Shown here: piece by piece, positions 60,383 to 64,000 of the stretch
Layout: each line of letters opens with the position of its first letter
Position numbering within the stretch: the stretch's first letter is position 1
Assembly: GCF_047948215.1 (NCBI RefSeq)
Contig: NC_134455.1
Span: forward strand, 148,472,575-148,536,574
From: Lycorma delicatula
Lineage: Eukaryota; Arthropoda; Insecta; Hemiptera; Fulgoridae
Length of the DNA stretch: 64,000 bases
Reading direction: 5' to 3'
The notes under the pieces: model-generated
What the model was told of the DNA's origin: nothing
The model's input: the letters and a program-made list of their open reading frames with translations, nothing else
The model's database searches: none
Position numbers and translations under genes: made by a program

Positions 60383-60698
60383 TATTGATATGTGAAAATG
60401 CAGAGAGCCACATTTTCTTGGAAAAAAAGCAGCTGTAGTTTTCCATTGCTTTCAGCTGCGCAGTACTCAGAGGACTGAGTGATGTTGATACGGCCGTTTA
60501 AATCGTCCTGACTCACGCCCCTAACAACTACTGAAAGAGCTGCTGCCCTCTTTCAGGAATCATTCCTTAGTCTGGCTCTCAACAGATACCTCTCCGATAT
60601 GGTTGCACCTTCGGTCCAGCTACTCTGTATCCCTGAGCACTCAAGCCCCCTCACCAACGGCAAGGTCTCATGATTCATAGAGGAGGGCACATTTAACT

Positions 60699-60894
60699 AA
60701 AAACTAAATATTTATTGTTAAAGAGTTTCATACAGAATAACTTTTTTTTATATAATGAAATTTACTTTTCTGCCAGATATCAATTTAAATACAAAAATTT
60801 TTTAAAATAATCATAACAAATTTTTTATCTCCATCTGCAATATTATAATAATTACCTTCATACCTACTTTGTTATTTATCTTTAAGCCAAACTA
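60699..60894. other. Short AT-rich spacer
   Basis: Between the LINE's right duplication and the TA bounding the next mariner. Nothing is recognised. Confidence 0.5.
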
Positions 60895-61980
60895 TGAGGG
60901 ATAGTCGAAGTGTAAGAGAAATTTTTATTTCCATCCCAATTACAAGTCTTGCAACATTCACTATTCTGCTATAAATCGTAACTTAATATTATCAATTTAT
61001 TGGAAATACTGTTTCATAGTTTATAAACTATGAAACATAGTTATATTTAAAATAAAATATATAAAAATCAAATTAGATATAAAATCAAAATATATAGTTA
61101 TATTTAAAATCAAATTTTAAGTGAGTGTTCCTTTGAAAACAAAGAAATACAACCAGTAATAATTTTTCTGTTTCCAAGTGGTGAAATCAGTAGAGATTAT
61201 TTGTAAAATTACACACCAAAGTGGAAAGAGTTGTATGGGTCAAAGGAAGATTTATGAATGAATTGATTGCTTTAAAAAAGGTAGGATTTCTTTTTGTTTT
61301 GAACAACTGAAAAGTATGTCTTCCACTTTAAAGAATAGTATAGTAAATAAATAATATCGAAATGGTTAACAAATGATTCACAAAAACTGATGAATTAAAA
61401 TTGTTGAAGTTGCAAGTGAGTTGATAAGCCATGGCTTGGCATTTTCAATTATCCACAATGCATTATAATTTAAAAAAAATTGTGTTTGCTGGAAGTTCCA
61501 TGCCAACCGAGAAAAAACATCACAAAGAGATTTATTTGAAAACTTTTGGGAGCTTCCGAAATGATATAGACAAAGATAATTTCTGAAGTAGATAATAACT
61601 ACTGATAAGACATGAATCTATCACCTTGAACCTGAGAGTTGAAGACAAAGTTTAGTCTGGAAAAATCCTTCATTTCCTACGGAAAGAAAATTCAAAACAC
61701 ACTAATCTGCAGGAAAGTTGATGATAGTGATATTCTGAAATATATAAGGCCCAGTTCTTACTCACTTTAGACTTAAAGGTGAAATGAAACCTTCTGTAAT
61801 CAATGAAAAATTAAACTCCGAAAGGCGTTGTGAACTTACAAAAGGAGTGATCTTGGCTTTAGAATAAGGCTCAACATCATACAGAGAAGAAAACAATCCT
61901 TTTCCTCCAGATTTTCATTTTTGAGCTGCTGCACCACCCATATTATACATCCTGACCTGGTACCAAGCAATTTTAATTTA
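60895..61980 (+). mobile_element. Mariner, 5' part, interrupted at its third catalytic block
   Basis: It starts after a TA (60893-60894) with the TIR TGAGGGATAGTCGAAGTGTA, close to the TIR of the mariner at 47174-48497. Frames then give RFMNELIALKKVGFLFVLNN-like HTH text (61252-61311), VSxWAMAWHFQLSTMH, a first catalytic region altered by stops, KIQNTLICRK- and QCEINSKKLNSERRCELTKG-like stretches, and PDLVPSNFNL (61952-61980) where the third Asp has become Asn. It ends abruptly at TA (61979-61980), where the next element begins. The remainder and right TIR are expected beyond the window. Confidence 0.78.
61010..61037. repeat. Perfect 28-bp palindrome without loop
   Basis: TGTTTCATAGTTTA is followed directly by its reverse complement, inside the interrupted mariner and not seen in the sister mariner at 47174. 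Confidence 0.85.
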
Positions 61981-64000
61981 CAGAGTGTGTCACGAAGTTC
62001 TCCTGGTAATTTCATAACCTATTCTACTCATGAAAATAATGTTAAAAGTTCATATAAAAATCTGTCCCAAAATGCTTTTTTTGCGAGTTATGACTAGTAA
62101 ATGATTTCGTTAGTCATAACTGGTGAAATAGGTCATATATTGAAATTTTTAGGTTGTTAATTAAGGGGCATGGTTAGCAATTTCTTAGGGCTTTTGACCT
62201 GAAAAATTAAACAAATAGGTCTCTGAACTATATCTGCAGTAGTTTTTAAGAAATCTGGGGTGAAAACCAACAAATAGGGCTAAAAAACCTTGTTTTTTAA
62301 GTTTGATGTACAATATCTTTGTTAAATAGAAAATAAATACATAAAACTTTTAAACAAAACTTATAGAGAATTTAATTCTAAACAAAATGGTATAAGTTAA
62401 ATAAAACAAAGAAAGAATGGAAAAATTCAACTTTTATTTAGAAACAATACATTTGTCAGAAAATTACTTAATTAATGTAAGCAAAAACCAAATTCTTTTT
62501 TGGTGATGGTGAAAGATTTGTAAAAGCAAAATTTACTATTAAAAATTGCTGTTAAAAAAACTGGAAATTCCACAACAATTACTTAGGCAATAATGTTTTT
62601 ACTAACGACAGAAATACACTAAATCATTTGAAAAAATATTGTTTTTGAAGTTGGTAATAAAATAACAGCTGATGAACAATGGGCAATACTATATTAGTGT
62701 TTAAATCATTCTGTAAGGTACGTTAAGTACATCAGGTGCTGTGAACTGTGCTGTTGTTAGCAAAGGTTTTCTGTGAAATTTAGTTTGAACGTGATCAGTT
62801 TGCCATTGAAGTCATGTCATACTTATTTACAACAAAGGAATACACTAATATGGTATTCATTTTGGGTGTCTGTAATAGTAATGATACAGCTGCTGTAGTA
62901 GAATATGAAATATGTTATCTGAATTGTAGGATTCCAGATCCCAAAACAATTAGCACAACTTTCTGCAAATTTTTGGTAAACAGGTTCACTACCTAGTATT
63001 GATACCAACTACTAACAATCTGTCCAACGCGACACTGTTACTGATGCAATTATTATTGATGCAGTTCAGGTGTAAATACCCAACATCTTTCTAAGCGGAT
63101 CAGAGTTTCACATTTGATGGTTTGGAGGACATTTAAACAAAATGAGTTTTAACTTTATCATAAAGAGCCAGTTCAACATCTACTCCCAGGAGACAGTCTG
63201 CGCTTGGAGTTCTACAACTGGTGAAATATAAATCAACAACTCTACATGTATGTTTTTTTACTAATGAGGAAAATTTCATCTTTCAACAACTTTCACAATG
63301 GGCATACATGGGCAGAAGTAAATCCTCATGAAACAGTGGCAGGCAATTTTCAACACAGATTTAGCAATGTATGCTGTGGCCTTCTTCACAATCAGTTGTT
63401 TGTACTGTTCATTACCTGGCCACTTAAATGCTGAGGTCTACTTGCACTTTCTTCAAGAATTGGCGCAACTGTTTGAAGTTTTTTCTCTAGTGCTGAGGTG
63501 CAAAATATATTTCCAGCATGATCGTGCGCCTCCTCTCTTCTCTTGTGCTGTTTCCACTCACTTAATCATCATTCCCTGAGAAATAGATCAATCATGGAGG
63601 TCCAAATTCCTGGCTACCAAGATGGATGATCTAACACCTTTAAATTTTTGCATCTGGGAGTGGATAAAAAAATATTGTATACAAAACAAAAATACATTCT
63701 TGTGATGAATTAAGTGTCTGCATTATGGATGCGACTGAGCCAAGCATGTCAAGAAATCTGATGAAAATGGCAGGGTCATTTTTGAACATTTATTATAAAT
63801 GGTTATGTACCATTACATTATTATGTATATGGGTATTATTATGTATGGGTTATGATTTAGTGTTGTTTCTAAATAAAATTCAAATTTTTCTAACTTTTTC
63901 TTTGTTTTATTTAACTTATCTTATACCATTTTATTCAGAATTAAATTCTCTACTAGCTTTTTTAAAAGTTTTACATACTTATTACCCATTTAACAAAGTT
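61981..64000 (+). mobile_element. DUF4817-type Tc1/mariner relative with long TIRs, running off the window
   Basis: It begins CAGAGTGTGTCACGAAGTTC right after the TA that splits the mariner. Its left region 62316-62449 reappears inverted at 63863-64000 (shared words: AATTTAATTCT, AAATGGTATAAG, TTAAATAAAACAAAGAAA). If the arms mirror fully, the left arm is about 470 bases and the right end should lie near 64,340, for a total near 2.35 kb. The coding region lies between the arms. Long TIRs of this sort are known in some Tc1/mariner groups. Confidence 0.8.
62814..63790 (+). pseudogene. DUF4817/IS630-like transposase, broken
   Basis: The N-terminus 62814-62996 reads LFTTKEYTNMVFILGVCNSN, DTAAVVEYEICYLNCRIPDP and KTISTTFCKFLVNRF, the helix-turn-helix of the DUF4817 family. 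After a damaged stretch (62997-63240), FTNEENFIFQQLSQW- and NPHETVAGNFQHRFSN-like text gives the central block, and the frame 63328-63579 has HLNAEVYLHFLQELAQLFEV and IYFQHDRAPPLFSCAVSTHL (second acidic block). A later frame has KMDDLTPLNFCIWEWIK, where the usual Asp of PLDFFLWG is Asn. Several stops separate the parts, so it is inactive. Confidence 0.83.

Larger units (their letters stand above)
57455..60686 (-). mobile_element. Near-complete RTE-like non-LTR retrotransposon with 12-bp target duplication
   Basis: GCACATTTAACT flanks it exactly (57443-57454 and 60687-60698), so the 3,232-bp body is one insertion. On the - strand it has a 5' UTR of about 300 bases (60383-60686, GC-rich), an apurinic-type endonuclease, a reverse transcriptase and a short 3' end whose conserved + strand text is TCAGTCATTTGACTGGTTTG. 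The size and the domain order without gag or RNase H fit the RTE group (CFDP2-like endonuclease-reverse transcriptases). A truncated sibling is at 37586-38209. Few lesions separate it from an open frame, so it is young. Confidence 0.93.

Noticed and set aside
57947..60395. Several + strand open frames of 60-130 codons
   Set aside because: They are antisense shadows of the RTE-like LINE coding region.
1..64000. A novel defence, biosynthetic or operon-like system
   Set aside because: On both strands, the only recognisable coding text is RpL36, part of a GLD2-type gene and transposable elements. I found nothing that supports a new multi-gene system.

Overview
The window looks like nuclear DNA of an insect. 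It is strongly AT-rich, its genes are split by introns of 3 to 10 kb with GT-AG boundaries, and about a third of it is recognisable transposon debris. The mix (mariner, hAT, piggyBac, DUF4817-type Tc1/mariner relatives, RTE-like and R1/I-like LINEs, tRNA-derived SINEs) and an insect-type RpL36 fit a hemipteroid or similar large insect genome. The order cannot be fixed from sequence alone.

Two host genes are supported. On the + strand at about 4.3-13.1 kb is RpL36, a large-subunit ribosomal protein. Its three coding exons join in frame to a complete 114-residue protein. Intron 1 is 5.2 kb and holds a deleted mariner and an old SINE; intron 2 is 3.0 kb and holds a transposase fragment. On the - strand, reading from 43.2 down to 23.5 kb, are the last three coding exons of a GLD2-type cytoplasmic poly(A) polymerase (TENT2/wispy family). 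They encode the PAP-associated domain, the base-recognition segment and a long His/Gln-rich tail. The exons are about 9 kb apart, and the catalytic exons lie further upstream and were not found.

All other recognisable coding sequence is mobile. Left to right: possible piggyBac debris (1.3 kb), a - strand mariner (3.4-4.15 kb), a deleted mariner with TIRs (5.27-6.03 kb), an IS630-like fragment (10.25-11 kb), an I/Jockey-like LINE with RNase H (14.7-15.7 kb), a hAT with an 8-bp duplication (18.94-21.10 kb), an inverted SINE pair (25.7-26.0 kb), an IS630-like transposase (28.6-29.3 kb), an R1-like LINE 3' end (29.9-30.75 kb), SINEs (36.0, 40.8, 42.5 and 43.9 kb), a truncated RTE-like LINE (37.6-38.2 kb), a fold-back element (44.4-44.7 kb), a full mariner (47.17-48.50 kb), a decayed LINE (48.5-49.4 kb), piggyBac remains (49.6-50.3 kb), a KIAA1586-like hAT (52.4-54.2 kb), and a near-complete RTE-like LINE with a 12-bp duplication (57.46-60.69 kb). 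The right edge is a nested pair: a mariner split by a DUF4817-type element with long terminal inverted repeats that runs off the window.

I see no bacterial, viral, CRISPR or operon-like system. The most useful observations are the dated and nested insertions, the several nearly loopless perfect hairpins, the inverted SINE pair inside the GLD2 intron, and the unusual GLD2 C-terminal tail.
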